Below, piece by piece: positions 1-11,341 of a DNA stretch of 64,000 bases. How positions within the stretch are numbered: the first letter of the stretch is position 1; every line of letters begins with the position of its first letter. Below the pieces are notes generated by a model that saw only the letters and a list, made by a program, of their open reading frames with translations, was not told the DNA's origin and did not search any database. The DNA comes from Salinibacter grassmerensis (GTDB taxonomy: Bacteria > Bacteroidota > Rhodothermia > Rhodothermales > Salinibacteraceae), in assembly GCF_947077765.1 (NCBI RefSeq), contig NZ_CAMTTF010000004.1, forward strand, positions 62,001 to 126,000, in the 5' to 3' direction. The position numbers were made by a program, and so were the translations under genes.

Positions 1-2808
1 ACGGTCCCAAACGTCCGCCGCCCCCTACGCTACCGCGTGGCGGCCTCGCCGGTCCGCACAGAGTGGTACACGGTGGAGGTGGCCCAGCGTCCCATCGTGC
101 GACGGCTGCGACTCCACGTGCGCCCGCCCGATTACACCAACCGCCCCGCCCGGGAGCTTGCCCCCAACGTGGGCACCGTGACGGCCCTCCCCGGCACAGA
201 GGTTACGGTATCCGCGGCCCTCGGCGGGGCTGCGGTCACGGACGCAACGCTTCACTTTGAGAATGGCCCCGCTCAGTCACTTACGGTCGCTGACGACTCG
301 GCCACTGGTCGCTTTCGCCTTCGCCGCGAGGACACCTACGCCCTCCACCTGGAGAGTGCAGACGGCATCTCGAACCGCGATCCGATCCGCTACGAGGTCG
401 ATCTTCAGACCGACGCCCGGCCGTCGGTCTCCTTCCTCGAGCCCGGCCACCCCGCCGAGTTGTCGCCGGATCTCACACAGCCGCTTCGGCTCCAGCTCAG
501 CGACGACTACGGGTTCCGGCGGGCGGCCCTGTTCTACCGTCGCACCGGCGGGGCAAATGCGGACTCGTCGTTCGCCTCCATCGACCTTTCCCTGCCCGAT
601 GCTCAGGCCACGGACCAGGTTCTCTCCCACACATGGCTCCTCGCTCAGGAGAGTGGCCTCAGCCTGGAGCGCGGGGACGAGGTCGTCTACTACGTCAAGG
701 CCTGGGACAACGACACCGTGAACGGCCCCAAAGGCGGCCGCACCGCCACCCAGCGGCTCCGCTTCCCCTCTCTTTCTGAACAGTACGAGGAGCTCGACAC
801 CCTGCAGCGGGAGACCGGCGAGCAGATGCAAGAGCTCGACCGGCGGTCGAAAGACGTGCAGCAACAGTTTCAGGATCTTCGCCGGGAGGTTCGCCGCACG
901 CGAGAGGCGGACTGGGAGGACCAGCGCCAGATCGAGCGGCTGCAGCAGAAGCAAAAGTCGCTCTCCCAGAGCAAGTCGAGCCTCTCGCGCCAGGTGGATT
1001 CCCTGAACCGCGAGATGCAGCGCAAGGACCTGTCGAGCCCAGAGACCAGCAAGAAATTTCAGGAGCTGAAGCAAACCATCGACGAGATGGAGTCGAAGGA
1101 CCTGCAGAAGGCGCTCGAAAACATGCGCCGGTCGATGCAGGACCAGAGCTTCCGCCAGATGCAGTCGGCCATGGAGCAGGCCCAGTCCCGCCTCAGGCAG
1201 CAAGAGCAACAGCTGGAGCGCACGCTCAACCTGTTTAAGCAACTGAAGGCACGGCAGAAGATGGAGGAGCTGGGCCGACGGGCGGAGGACATTCGGAAGC
1301 GGGAGGACCAAGTTGCCCAGGAGACGTCCGAGCGCATGGATGCGCCCTCCGACGCGGACTCGACTGGCCAGTCTCAGGAAGGGCCGTCTTCGTCGGCCCC
1401 GCCGTCGTCCGACTCCACGACGGTGCCCTCCCCCTCCGACTCGTCCCGGGCCGATGCTTCCTCACCGAGCGCCTCGGACTCGACAGCCAGCGCGCCATCC
1501 GACTCGCTCGCCTCACAGCGGTCTCCGAAGGCCGACTCGTCGGCCAACCCAGACCTCGCGCGCGAGCAGGAGGAGTTGGCGAACGAGATGGAGAAGCTCA
1601 TGGAGGAAATGAAGAGCGCCGAGCAGGACATGGAGGGCGTCCCGTCGGCCCCGAAGAAGGACCTTCAGCAAATGCGAAAGCAGATGCAGAAGCAGGACAT
1701 GTCGGGGCAGATGCGACAGAATAGCAAACAGCTTCGGAAGAACCAGCTTCAGAAGGCCCGTCAGCAGCAGCGGCGGTTGCAGAAGCGCCTCCAGAGCATG
1801 CAGTCTCAGATGTCCCAGATGCAGCAGCAGATGAAGGGGCAGCAGCGCCAGATGAACATGACGGGTCTCCGTAGTACCCTGGAAAACACCCTTCGCCTGT
1901 CCACAGACCAAGAGGCCCTCCGCACGACCCTTGAGGAACTGGAGGGAGGCGGCTCCGCCGTTCGTCGATTCGCTGCCCAACAGAAGGGACTACAAGATGG
2001 CCTCAACCACGTCGCCGACTCGCTCCAGTCCATTGCGAACCGACTTCCACGAATGTCAAAGGCCGTTCAGGAGAAGACGGGCAACGCGTTGCGGGCGATG
2101 GGGGACGCGACCGCCGCACTGGACGCCCGTGAGGGGGGAAAGGCCACCGGCTACCAGAAGACCTCGATGATGCACCTGAACGAGTTGGCCCGCCTGCTCT
2201 CTGATCTGTTGGATCAGATGAAGCAGCAAAGCAGCGGCGGAAGCGGCAAGATGTCGATGCAGCAGGCCATGCAGCAGCTGCAACAGGCCTCCGGCCAGCA
2301 GCAGAAGCTCAATCAGCAGATCCAGAAGTTCCTCAGCAAGGCCCAGGGCAATCGTCTCTCAAAAGACATGCAGGCCCGGCGGAAGCAGCTCGCCAAGCAG
2401 CAGCGCCAGATCAAGCAGCAGCTCGACGAGATGAACATCGAGGAGGAGGCAAAGCAGAAGTTGATGGGCGACCTGCAGAAGATTGCCGACGAGATGGAGC
2501 AGTCCGCCGACGATTTGCAGGGCGGCCGCCACAGCCGAGACCTCATTAACCGCCAGCAGCAAATTCTCAGCCGTCTTCTCAACGCCCAGCAGTCGCTCCG
2601 CACACAGGGCAAGAAACAGCAGCGGCGGGGGCGCCAGGCGGACGACGTTGATCGACAGCCTCCCGGCGACCGTCCTGACTCGGAGGACACCGACACACTC
2701 CGGCGCGACCTCATTCGCGCTCTGGAGATGGGGTACGACTCAGACTACGAGGCGCTCATCAAGAAGTACTTTGAGCTTCTTGAGCAAAGCGAGGGGACGC
2801 GAGACTAG
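1..2808 (+). CDS. DUF4175-like coiled-coil protein, 5' partial
   Basis: The reading frame is open from base 1, so the start (and probably the N-terminal membrane segments usual in this family) lies upstream; about 935 residues are visible. The first ~240 residues look like beta-sandwich domains (xRYRV, PPDYTNRP and later ADGISN-type repeats). After SEQYEELDTLQ (about residue 258) the protein becomes a very long charged coiled coil rich in Gln, Met, Lys and Arg, interrupted near residues 450-515 by a Ser/Asp/Pro low-complexity linker. The C-terminus (MGYDSDYEALIKKYFELL) is a short globular or amphipathic tail. The layout matches the large Bacteroidota DUF4175 family, whose function is not known; a membrane-anchored envelope or scaffold role is inference. 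No gene follows on this strand before the tRNA array. Confidence 0.75.
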   Translation, partial: TVPNVRRPLRYRVAASPVRTEWYTVEVAQRPIVRRLRLHVRPPDYTNRPARELAPNVGTVTALPGTEVTVSAALGGAAVTDATLHFENGPAQSLTVADDSATGRFRLRREDTYALHLESADGISNRDPIRYEVDLQTDARPSVSFLEPGHPAELSPDLTQPLRLQLSDDYGFRRAALFYRRTGGANADSSFASIDLSLPDAQATDQVLSHTWLLAQESGLSLERGDEVVYYVKAWDNDTVNGPKGGRTATQRLRFPSLSEQYEELDTLQRETGEQMQELDRRSKDVQQQFQDLRREVRRTREADWEDQRQIERLQQKQKSLSQSKSSLSRQVDSLNREMQRKDLSSPETSKKFQELKQTIDEMESKDLQKALENMRRSMQDQSFRQMQSAMEQAQSRLRQQEQQLERTLNLFKQLKARQKMEELGRRAEDIRKREDQVAQETSERMDAPSDADSTGQSQEGPSSSAPPSSDSTTVPSPSDSSRADASSPSASDSTASAPSDSLASQRSPKADSSANPDLAREQEELANEMEKLMEEMKSAEQDMEGVPSAPKKDLQQMRKQMQKQDMSGQMRQNSKQLRKNQLQKARQQQRRLQKRLQSMQSQMSQMQQQMKGQQRQMNMTGLRSTLENTLRLSTDQEALRTTLEELEGGGSAVRRFAAQQKGLQDGLNHVADSLQSIANRLPRMSKAVQEKTGNALRAMGDATAALDAREGGKATGYQKTSMMHLNELARLLSDLLDQMKQQSSGGSGKMSMQQAMQQLQQASGQQQKLNQQIQKFLSKAQGNRLSKDMQARRKQLAKQQRQIKQQLDEMNIEEEAKQKLMGDLQKIADEMEQSADDLQGGRHSRDLINRQQQILSRLLNAQQSLRTQGKKQQRRGRQADDVDRQPPGDRPDSEDTDTLRRDLIRALEMGYDSDYEALIKKYFELLEQSEGTRD

Positions 2809-3068
2809 CCGATCCCCCTCCACGTCGGCCCCGTCGGAGAGCTGACGTCTCCAACTTAAACACCTCCGTCGTGCTCATCGGACCGGTGCTGTTGGTGAGT
2901 CAGGGTCGAGCACCCGTCTTGGGCGGAGTAGAAACGACGTTGGGGGCACGAGCGAGTATCCAGCTCGGGGTACGCCGGTGCCGTAGTCCGAACGGTCTCA
3001 GTCGTTGGGCGATAGATCGGTCACTTCTGCACCGATCGATGCTGGCACCTCTCTCACCTAACAACAAA
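2809..3068. other. Non-coding gap between coiled-coil gene and tRNA terminator
   Basis: This stretch separates the plus-strand coiled-coil gene from the end of the minus-strand tRNA operon. A 71-codon open frame crosses it, but its composition (no domain, no hydrophobic core, Arg/Ser/Leu mix) looks like chance. No clear terminator for the coiled-coil gene and no repeat was seen. Confidence 0.4.
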
Positions 3069-3096
3069 AACGGCTCCGTCGACTGACGGAGCCGTT
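3062..3096 (-). terminator. Rho-independent terminator of the tRNA array
   Basis: A perfect 12-bp stem (AACGGCTCCGTC, bases 3069-3080, pairing with 3085-3096) closes a four-base loop. On the minus strand it is followed by a T-rich tract (forward strand ACAACAAAAA at 3061-3070). It lies about 20 bases beyond the 3' end of the last tRNA, so it most likely ends the Tyr-Gly-Thr-fMet transcript. Confidence 0.85.
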
Positions 3097-3116
3097 CAAG
3101 GTGAATACTAAATCAG

Positions 3117-3188
3117 TAGCGGGGGCGGGATTTGAACCCGCGACCTTCAGGATATGAGCCTGATGAGCTACCACTGCTCCACCCCGCG
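3117..3188 (-). tRNA. Initiator tRNA-fMet (CAT)
   Basis: The reverse complement folds as a full cloverleaf: acceptor 5' CGCGGGG, D stem GAGC/GCTC, anticodon loop CTCATAT (anticodon CAT), T stem GCGGG with loop TTCAAAT, discriminator A. It is an initiator because the 1-72 pair is a mismatch (C1 x U72) and the D-arm and acceptor closely follow bacterial fMet. The anticodon stem is TCAGG/CCTGA, so the usual three consecutive G-C pairs at 29-31 are reduced to two, with A29-U41 in place of the first. CCA is not encoded (CTG follows). It is the last gene of a four-tRNA array. Confidence 0.93.
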
Positions 3189-3306
3189 GTGTAAAGCATC
3201 ATCTGGTATTCGCCACGTCCCCCTGAGTTCCGTCATTCGTCGGTTTCACGGCGATCTAAAACCAATTCAATCTCTCTTCGGAAACCGGCCAGTACCAGAT
3301 GCTCAG

Positions 3307-3378
3307 AGCCGCCTCCCGGACTCGAACCGGGGACTTCATCCTTACCATGGATGTGCTCTACCACTGAGCTAAGGCGGC
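3307..3378 (-). tRNA. tRNA-Thr (GGT)
   Basis: The reverse complement gives acceptor GCCGCCT pairing with AGGCGGC, D stem AGCTC...GAGC, anticodon stem CATCC/GGATG with loop ATGGTAA (anticodon GGT, reading ACC/ACU), T arm CCCGG-TTCGAGT-CCGGG and discriminator T. CCA is not encoded. It is third in the array Tyr-Gly-Thr-fMet. Confidence 0.95.
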
Positions 3379-3396
3379 CGCTACAACCTGTACGGT

Positions 3397-3469
<73 letters not shown>

Positions 3470-3533
3470 AAGGTGCTTTCAAGCTTGCAGTCCCGAGCAT
3501 TCTCTACTCGGGGCATCTCATTTAAGATCGAGG

Positions 3534-3616
3534 TGGGCCGGGGAGGATTCGAACCTCCGAAGGCATAAGCCGGCAGATTTACAGTCTGCTGCGTTTGGCC
3601 ACTTCGCTACCGACCC
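3534..3616 (-). tRNA. tRNA-Tyr (GTA)
   Basis: The reverse complement has a class II cloverleaf with a long variable arm. The acceptor GGGTCGG pairs with CCGGCCC (one G-T wobble), the anticodon stem is GCAGA/TCTGC with loop CTGTAAA (anticodon GTA), the T arm is GGAGG-TTCGAAT-CCTCC and the discriminator is A. The anticodon-arm sequence matches other bacterial tRNA-Tyr genes closely. It is the first gene of the array, so the promoter should lie just beyond 3616. Confidence 0.95.
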
Positions 3617-3857
3617 GAGGAGCTACTCGGTGCTGATTCGACCAGTTGGTCAACTCGGCGTTGCGGTTTCCCTTCTAGATTCTGACGGCGGAAAAGTTGC
3701 CCGGGAGGGGGGCGAATTTCAAATGAAGAGGTGGAGCTTCCTGTATTCCGGTCTGCCTGGGTCGGTGTCCCTGGTCCCTCCCCCGGTGAACTCCGTCTTC
3801 GATGAGTGGTTGGAGGAGCCGATTCGTGACGCTGTTTCCTCCAATTCGAATCCCTGT

Positions 3858-4904
3858 ATGAACGTCATCGCGACGATTCTGGCCTACACGGGCCTCGCGA
3901 TCGCATCCACCGTCGTCGTCTGGAAGGGCAGTGAGTGGCTTGAATCATCCGCCGAGGAGTTGTCGGCGTATTACCAGCTTCCCCCTCTCGTGCAGGGGTC
4001 CGTTGTGCTCGCAGTCGGATCGAGCTTTCCTGAACTTTCGACCGCCGTGTTATCCGCCGCCCGGCACGGCGACTTTGAACTCGGCGTTGCGGCCGTCGTG
4101 GGCTCCGCCCTTTTCAACATTCTCATGATTCCGGCTCTCGCCGGCCTGTGGGCGGGGGAGCAGCTGGAGTCGACCCGCGATCTGATCTATAAGGAGACCC
4201 AGTTCTACCTCATCTCGATCGTCGTCCTCCTGCTGGTGTTCTCCTTCGCTGTCATCTACAACCCCCTCTCGGGAGATACGGTGGCCCAGATTGGGGGCGT
4301 GACGCGCGGCCTCGCCCTGCTTCCCCTCGCGCTCTACGTCGTGTACGTGTATTTACAATACCAGGACACACGGGATTATCAGCCCGAGGCCCCTCCCGCC
4401 GACATCTATCTTCCGAAACAGGCAGGATGGCTCGTAGGATCGCTACTGGTCATTCTCGTCGGGGTGGAAGGGCTCATTCAGTCGGCCGTGGCGTTCGGTG
4501 ACATCTTCGGCACCCCAAGCTTTCTGTGGGGCATTACGGTCGTTGCAGCCGGCACCTCCGTGCCAGATGCCTTTGTCAGCATCCGGGCGTCTCGGTCCGG
4601 CAGTTCCGTTACAAGCGTGGCCAATGTGCTGGGCAGCAATATCTTCGATCTCCTCGTCTGCATCCCTGCCGGGGCTCTCGTCGCCGGTACGGTCGCCATC
4701 AACTACTCTGTGGGGATGCCCATGATGGGGGTGCTTTCTCTCGCCACCCTCGTCGTTCTCCTTACAATGCGGTCGGAAATGGTGTTGACCACGCTCGAGG
4801 CCTGGGGGCTCATCGCCCTGTACTTGGCATTCGTGGTATGGATGGGGGCCGAGACGGTGGGGACCGTCGATCTGATCCCAAACCTTCCCCCTCCCGGCCC
4901 GTAA
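3858..4904 (+). CDS. CaCA-family cation (Na+/Ca2+-type) exchanger
   Basis: This 348-residue polytopic membrane protein carries the two alpha-repeats of the Ca2+/cation antiporter superfamily. Repeat 1 is GSSFPEL (residues 54-60) with GSALFNIL (82-89); repeat 2 is GTSVPDAF (232-239) with GSNIFDLL (259-266). The acidic residues E59, D237 and D264 are the expected ion ligands. Repeat 2 (SVPD and NIFD) reads like the K+-dependent NCKX branch rather than like plain NCX or YrbG, which usually have PE and FN there. The open frame extends upstream to 3630, but those 76 residues are not family-like, so the ATG at 3858 is preferred. It presumably exports Ca2+ (or another cation) in exchange for Na+. 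It converges on msrB. Confidence 0.85.
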   Translation: MNVIATILAYTGLAIASTVVVWKGSEWLESSAEELSAYYQLPPLVQGSVVLAVGSSFPELSTAVLSAARHGDFELGVAAVVGSALFNILMIPALAGLWAGEQLESTRDLIYKETQFYLISIVVLLLVFSFAVIYNPLSGDTVAQIGGVTRGLALLPLALYVVYVYLQYQDTRDYQPEAPPADIYLPKQAGWLVGSLLVILVGVEGLIQSAVAFGDIFGTPSFLWGITVVAAGTSVPDAFVSIRASRSGSSVTSVANVLGSNIFDLLVCIPAGALVAGTVAINYSVGMPMMGVLSLATLVVLLTMRSEMVLTTLEAWGLIALYLAFVVWMGAETVGTVDLIPNLPPPGP

Positions 4905-4945
4905 CGTGTCCCCATTAGCGGTCGCGCCGTTGGGACCGGGGCCTA

Positions 4946-5347
4946 CTACTCGTCGTCAAAGTCAAGGGCCGCAGAATTGATGCAATACCGTTGTCCTGTA
5001 GGCTCTGGGCCGTCCTCAAAGAGATGCCCAAGGTGGGCCCCGCAGTCGTCGCACACCACCTCGGTCCGGCGCATCCCGAGGCTGTGGTCGGACTTCAGCT
5101 CGACGTTTCCCTCTTCCACCACATCGTAGAAGCTAGGCCAGCCGCTGCCAGACTCAAACTTGGTGTCGGAGTCGAAGAGGGGGGTTTCGCAAACCACACA
5201 GCGGTATAGGCCGTCGCCCTTGTGGTCCCAGTACTTTCCACTGAAGGGTTTCTCCGTGCCCGCCTCTTGGGTGACATGGTACTGCTCTTCGGTCAGCTCA
5301 TCACGGAGTGTGTCATTGGACGGACGGAGCGGATCAATTTCAGCCAT
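4946..5347 (-). CDS. msrB: Peptide-methionine (R)-S-oxide reductase MsrB
   Basis: MsrB reduces the R epimer of methionine sulfoxide in oxidised proteins, using thioredoxin. The 133-residue protein has the two zinc-binding CxxC pairs (C50/C53 and C99/C102), the GSGWPSF substrate loop (67-73) and the catalytic cysteine C122 in RYCINSAAL. The start is the ATG at 5347, which gives the normal MsrB length; the open frame runs further upstream but without family similarity. It lies 52 bases downstream of ftsH on the same strand and may be co-transcribed with it, pairing protein repair with membrane protein quality control. Confidence 0.95.
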   Translation of the reverse strand: MAEIDPLRPSNDTLRDELTEEQYHVTQEAGTEKPFSGKYWDHKGDGLYRCVVCETPLFDSDTKFESGSGWPSFYDVVEEGNVELKSDHSLGMRRTEVVCDDCGAHLGHLFEDGPEPTGQRYCINSAALDFDDE

Positions 5348-5399
5348 GGTGGGGGATGCTGTTCTGAAACGTATTAATCTAGTGTACGACCGGTGGGAC

Positions 5400-7460
5400 T
5401 CAAGAACCGGAGGCACCGCCGGTTCCGGAGGCGTGATCTTCCTCCGGCTCGCCTCCCTCTTCAATTACCTCGGCCTCGTCGGGCTCGTGCTCGTCCACTG
5501 ACCCATTCTCCTCAGACGCGACTTCGCCGTTGGTGCCGTTGGTCGTAGGCATGTGGCCGATCTCGTCGGTATCTCCGTTCACAAGGTTGAGGACGTCCTT
5601 GCCGGGCACTTCTTCCCGTTCGATGAGCATCTCGGCCAGCTGGTCGAAGGCCTCGCGGTGCTCGGTCAAGGTATCGACGGCCCGCTGGAAAGCATCTTCG
5701 GAGATGCGGCGGATTTCCTCGTCCACCTCTCGGGCCGTGTCGTCACTGTACTCGCGTCCCTTGGCAATCTCGTCGCCGAGGAACACATTTCCCTGATCTT
5801 CCCCCAGGGAGATGTGCTTGAACTGGTCCCCCATTCCCCAGTCGAGAACCATCTTTCGTGCCATCTTCCGCACCTGCTTGAGGTCGTTCTCGGCGCCACT
5901 CGTCGCGGTGTCGAAGATCAGCTCCTCCGCCGCACGGCCGCCCATGATGACGGCCAGGCGATCCAGGATGTAGTCGAGCCGATAGAGGTACTTGTCCTTT
6001 TCTGGCAGTTGCTGGGTCACTCCCATGGCCTTCCCCCGAGGCACAATGGTCACCTTGTGCACCGGGTCGGCGTTGGGGAGAACCGCCCCGACGATGGCGT
6101 GGCCAGCCTCGTGGTAGGCCAGGAGCCGCTTCTCCTCATCGTCCAGCACCATGCCGTCACGCTTGAGGCCCATCATGACCTTGTCTCGCGCTTCCTCAAT
6201 GTCGCTGTACCGAATGGACTCGTGCTCGTAGCGCCCGGCCAGGAGTGCCGCCTCGTTGAGTAGATTTTCGAGGTCTGCCCCACTGAATCCAGGCGTGCTG
6301 CGCGCGATCTCCTCAAGATCCACGTCGTCGTTCAGCGGCTTATTCCGGGCGTGGATCTTCAGAATCTCGTGGCGGGACTGCTTCGTGGGCAGGTCCACAG
6401 TGATCTGTCGGTCAAAGCGGCCGGGCCGCGTGAGGGCCGAGTCAAGAATGTCGGGCCGGTTTGTGGCCGCCATCACGATCACGCCTTCGTTCTCTTCGAA
6501 GCCGTCGAGCTCCGACAGCAACTGGTTGAGGGTCTGCTCCCGCTCGTCGTTGCCGCCCCCGAGGCCCGCCCCCCGCTTGCGGCCAATGGAGTCAAGCTCG
6601 TCGATGAAGATGATGGCCGGAGACGTTTCCTTTGCCTCGCTGAACATATCCCGGACGCGAGAGGCCCCAACGCCCACAAACATCTCCATGAAGTCGGATC
6701 CCGACACGCTGAAGAACGGGGCGTTCGCCTCACCGGCCACCGCCCGGGCAAGCAGTGTCTTGCCGGTTCCCGGCGGGCCTACCAAGAGGACCCCCTTCGG
6801 CACCTTGCCCCCGAGCCCCTCAAATCGCTTCGGGTTCTTCAAGAACTTGATGATCTCGCGGAGCTCCTCCTTCGCGCTGTCGGCACCGGCCACGTCGTCA
6901 AACGTGGTGTCCTCCTCGTCCTTATCGTAGAGCTCTGCCTTGCTCTGCCGGACCGAGAACAGCCCCTGGCCCTGTGACTGCATTCGACGGAGGAAGATGT
7001 ACCCCACTCCGAACAGGAGGAGAACGGGCAGGAGTCCCATGATGACCAGCCCCCATGGGAAGCTGCTCTCGGGCTTCGTCACCACGTTCACCCCTTGTGA
7101 CTCAAGTAGGTCCATGAGCTGCTCGTCCCCGAACGAAGGGAGGTAGGTCACAAAGTTTTGATACTCGACCGTATTTCCCTGTTCGGTACGGGTGGCCTGG
7201 GACTGCAGCTTGCCGTTGATGGCGTTGCCCTCCACCTCCACGCGCTCCACATTTTCCTGCTGCAGCTGCGTGCGGAACTCGCTGTAGCTAATGCGCTGGC
7301 CCCCCGACGCCCCCATGCCAAAGTAGGTGTATGCCCATAGGGCAAGCAGTGTCCCGGCAACGACCCAGACGATGAGGCGCCCACGGCTAGTTCCTGAGGG
7401 CCCTCCTCCGGGCAGCCCGGATCCGTTCTGATCGTTATTCTGAGAAGTTTGGTCAGCCAC
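5400..7460 (-). CDS. ftsH: ATP-dependent zinc metalloprotease FtsH
   Basis: FtsH is the membrane-anchored AAA+ protease that degrades misfolded membrane proteins and regulatory substrates. The 686-residue protein shows a first membrane span (about 28-47), a periplasmic domain, a second span (about 134-157), Walker A GPPGTGKT (228-235), Walker [10 protein letters not shown] (283-291), the second region of homology (ATNRPDILD) and the zinc site HEAGH (450-454). The C-terminal ~60 residues are an acidic Glu/Gly/Asp-rich tail, in keeping with a halophile. It is probably the first gene of a unit with msrB. Confidence 0.97.
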   Translation of the reverse strand: MADQTSQNNDQNGSGLPGGGPSGTSRGRLIVWVVAGTLLALWAYTYFGMGASGGQRISYSEFRTQLQQENVERVEVEGNAINGKLQSQATRTEQGNTVEYQNFVTYLPSFGDEQLMDLLESQGVNVVTKPESSFPWGLVIMGLLPVLLLFGVGYIFLRRMQSQGQGLFSVRQSKAELYDKDEEDTTFDDVAGADSAKEELREIIKFLKNPKRFEGLGGKVPKGVLLVGPPGTGKTLLARAVAGEANAPFFSVSGSDFMEMFVGVGASRVRDMFSEAKETSPAIIFIDELDSIGRKRGAGLGGGNDEREQTLNQLLSELDGFEENEGVIVMAATNRPDILDSALTRPGRFDRQITVDLPTKQSRHEILKIHARNKPLNDDVDLEEIARSTPGFSGADLENLLNEAALLAGRYEHESIRYSDIEEARDKVMMGLKRDGMVLDDEEKRLLAYHEAGHAIVGAVLPNADPVHKVTIVPRGKAMGVTQQLPEKDKYLYRLDYILDRLAVIMGGRAAEELIFDTATSGAENDLKQVRKMARKMVLDWGMGDQFKHISLGEDQGNVFLGDEIAKGREYSDDTAREVDEEIRRISEDAFQRAVDTLTEHREAFDQLAEMLIEREEVPGKDVLNLVNGDTDEIGHMPTTNGTNGEVASEENGSVDEHEPDEAEVIEEGGEPEEDHASGTGGASGS

Positions 7461-7748
7461 GTCGACTCAGTCAATTAGGAATGATCATCGAGGGCTCCCT
7501 GGCACGGGGACGTTGCCCAGAGCGCAAGGGTAGACCCAGAACATCAAGCGTCTCCTCATACACCCGTGGGTATGGATTGTGTCCCACCACAGGCCTGTAG
7601 GGAATGTTCTTTCATTCAGAGAATGTACGTTACACAGACGTTTCGGGGATGGGTCCGGAGATATCGGTTGCTTCTATTCCACGGTGAAGATTATTGTGTA
7701 AGCCCTTTCACCTCCTTCTCTTTTCGTTCACCGGTCCCATTTTCCCTC

Positions 7749-9728
<1,980 letters not shown>

Positions 9729-9834
9729 GATCCCCCCTACTTCTGCGCCTCGCCTGGCCCACAGACAAACATCCCCCATTTCTCGCCATTGAACAGTGTA
9801 CGAACTCGTAAAGGAACGATGAATCCAATCCGAT

Positions 9835-10935
9835 ATGTGGGTGCGTCTCGTTGCGCTCCTGGCCGTCTTGACGTGTGTGCCTGGGGGCGCGTCGGGCCAG
9901 TCCACCGGCGTCATTGAAGGACGGGTGCTCGACGCCGACTCGAATGCGCCACTCCCCCGCACCCACGTCTTCGTAGTGGAGTCAATGCACGGCACCGTGA
10001 CCGATTCAAGCGGGCGGTTTCGGCTGGAGGGCGTCCGCCTGGGCTCGAAGCGGCTGTACGTGTCGCGGGTGGGACACGAGCGGCGTGCGCTCTCCCTCCG
10101 GCCCGCCCCCGATCGTCCCTTGACCGTGACCGTGCGCCTCGACGACAAGGTGCTCGATTCACCGCCGGTCACGGTCTCGGCGGAGCGCGACGACGAGTGG
10201 TACGAGCGTCTGGACCACTTCAGGCGTCTGTTCATCGGGCGCTCGGACCTAGCAGAGGACTGCACGCTCGTGAACCCCGAGGTCCTCCGCTTCGACGATA
10301 AGTGGTGGGGTCGGTTCGAGGCGTGGGCCGAGAAGCCGGTGGTCATCGAAAACCGGGCCTTGGGCTACCGCCTCACCTACTTCCTGAAGGAATTCGAAGA
10401 GCGGGGGTCGGTGGTGCGGTGGGACGGCGAGCCGCTCTTTGAGGCCCTCACGCCGACGGACTCTGCGGAGGCCGCCCGGTGGCGGCAAAACCGACTGGGG
10501 GCCTATCGAGGGTCCCTCCGTCACTTCCTCCGTGCCCTCATGAGTGACCGGCTCGACGCGGAGCACTTTGACCTCTACCGCCTGCCTCGGGCGTCCGCCG
10601 TCCGCCGCACTGCGCGCGCCGATCGCTTCCCCACGAGCCGCGATCGCATTCTGGAGGCCGGCCCCGACTCCACCTATCTCCTCAACGCTCACGATCGGCT
10701 GGAGGTGGTCTATCACGGGAGGCCGGAACGCAAGGCGTACCTTGAATGGGCCGACCTGCGCCGGCGCACGCCTCGGGACCACCAGACGTCCCGGATCGAA
10801 ATCAATGAACGGCCTCTCCACGTCGACCCGTCCGGCGAAATTATGGAGCCCTACGGGGCCACGCTCTACCAGTATTTTGCCTTCACCGCCCGGATGGCTC
10901 AGCGCCTGCCTCGTGGGTATGAACCGCCGCGGTAG
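9835..10935 (+). CDS. Secreted carboxypeptidase-regulatory-like domain protein
   Basis: A signal peptide (residues 1-21, ending GGASGQ) is followed by a carboxypeptidase-D regulatory-like beta-sandwich (IEGRVLDADSNAPLPRTHV ... GTVTDSSGRFRLEGV, about 25-110). A C-terminal domain of ~240 residues follows, with the Bacteroidota pattern FIGRSDLAEDCTLVNPEVL and RALGYRLTYFLKEFE. Members of this family are exported and often sit at the outer membrane; their function is unknown. The protein is 366 residues. It converges on yraN with 13 bases between the stops. Confidence 0.8.
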   Translation: MWVRLVALLAVLTCVPGGASGQSTGVIEGRVLDADSNAPLPRTHVFVVESMHGTVTDSSGRFRLEGVRLGSKRLYVSRVGHERRALSLRPAPDRPLTVTVRLDDKVLDSPPVTVSAERDDEWYERLDHFRRLFIGRSDLAEDCTLVNPEVLRFDDKWWGRFEAWAEKPVVIENRALGYRLTYFLKEFEERGSVVRWDGEPLFEALTPTDSAEAARWRQNRLGAYRGSLRHFLRALMSDRLDAEHFDLYRLPRASAVRRTARADRFPTSRDRILEAGPDSTYLLNAHDRLEVVYHGRPERKAYLEWADLRRRTPRDHQTSRIEINERPLHVDPSGEIMEPYGATLYQYFAFTARMAQRLPRGYEPPR

Positions 10936-10948
10936 CGCGGCCGGTCCC

Positions 10949-11320
10949 TCAGCTGGCCCAGAAGGCATTTTCGTAGTGGTGAACCTCCGGTGCCCGGTCG
11001 GTCAGCATGACCGTCACGACGTCGAAGCGGGCCGGAGCCCCCTCGGACGCATGCTCGTGGAGGTAGCCTCGGGCCGCGTGGTGCAGTGCCTCTCGTTTCT
11101 GTGCGGTGATCGAGGCTTCCGGCGCCCCAAATCCCGTCCCGCTCCGGGTCTTTACTTCCACGAAAACGTACTCCGTATCCGCACCGGGCCTCCGACACAC
11201 CAGATCCAACTCGTTGCGTTCATAGCGGTAGTTGCGCTCCAATATCTCATAGCCGGCCTCGTCGAGATGGGTGGCGGCGATCTCTTCCCCGCGGTCTCCA
11301 ATGTCGTTGGTCGTTGCCAT
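10949..11320 (-). CDS. YraN family (UPF0102) nuclease-fold protein
   Basis: This 123-residue protein matches the UPF0102/YraN family: [20 protein letters not shown] at the N-terminus, NELDLVCR and [15 protein letters not shown] in the centre. The E..D..ExK arrangement is that of the PD-(D/E)XK nuclease fold; a link to Holliday junctions or DNA uptake has been suggested for the family but not settled. It lies 21 bases downstream of the GbsR-type regulator on the same strand and is probably co-transcribed with it. Confidence 0.92.
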   Translation of the reverse strand: MATTNDIGDRGEEIAATHLDEAGYEILERNYRYERNELDLVCRRPGADTEYVFVEVKTRSGTGFGAPEASITAQKREALHHAARGYLHEHASEGAPARFDVVTVMLTDRAPEVHHYENAFWAS

Positions 11321-11341
11321 GACGGACAGGGGAGCATCCCA

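Noticed and set aside
2871-3086. A 71-codon open frame before the tRNA array.
   Set aside because: It runs into the terminator hairpin of the tRNA operon and has no protein-like features.
7683-7732. Imperfect inverted repeat (GGTGAA ... TTTCACC) upstream of the acyl-CoA synthetase as an operator.
   Set aside because: The arms are short (6-7 bp) and far apart (about 18 bases) with no second copy; it may be chance.
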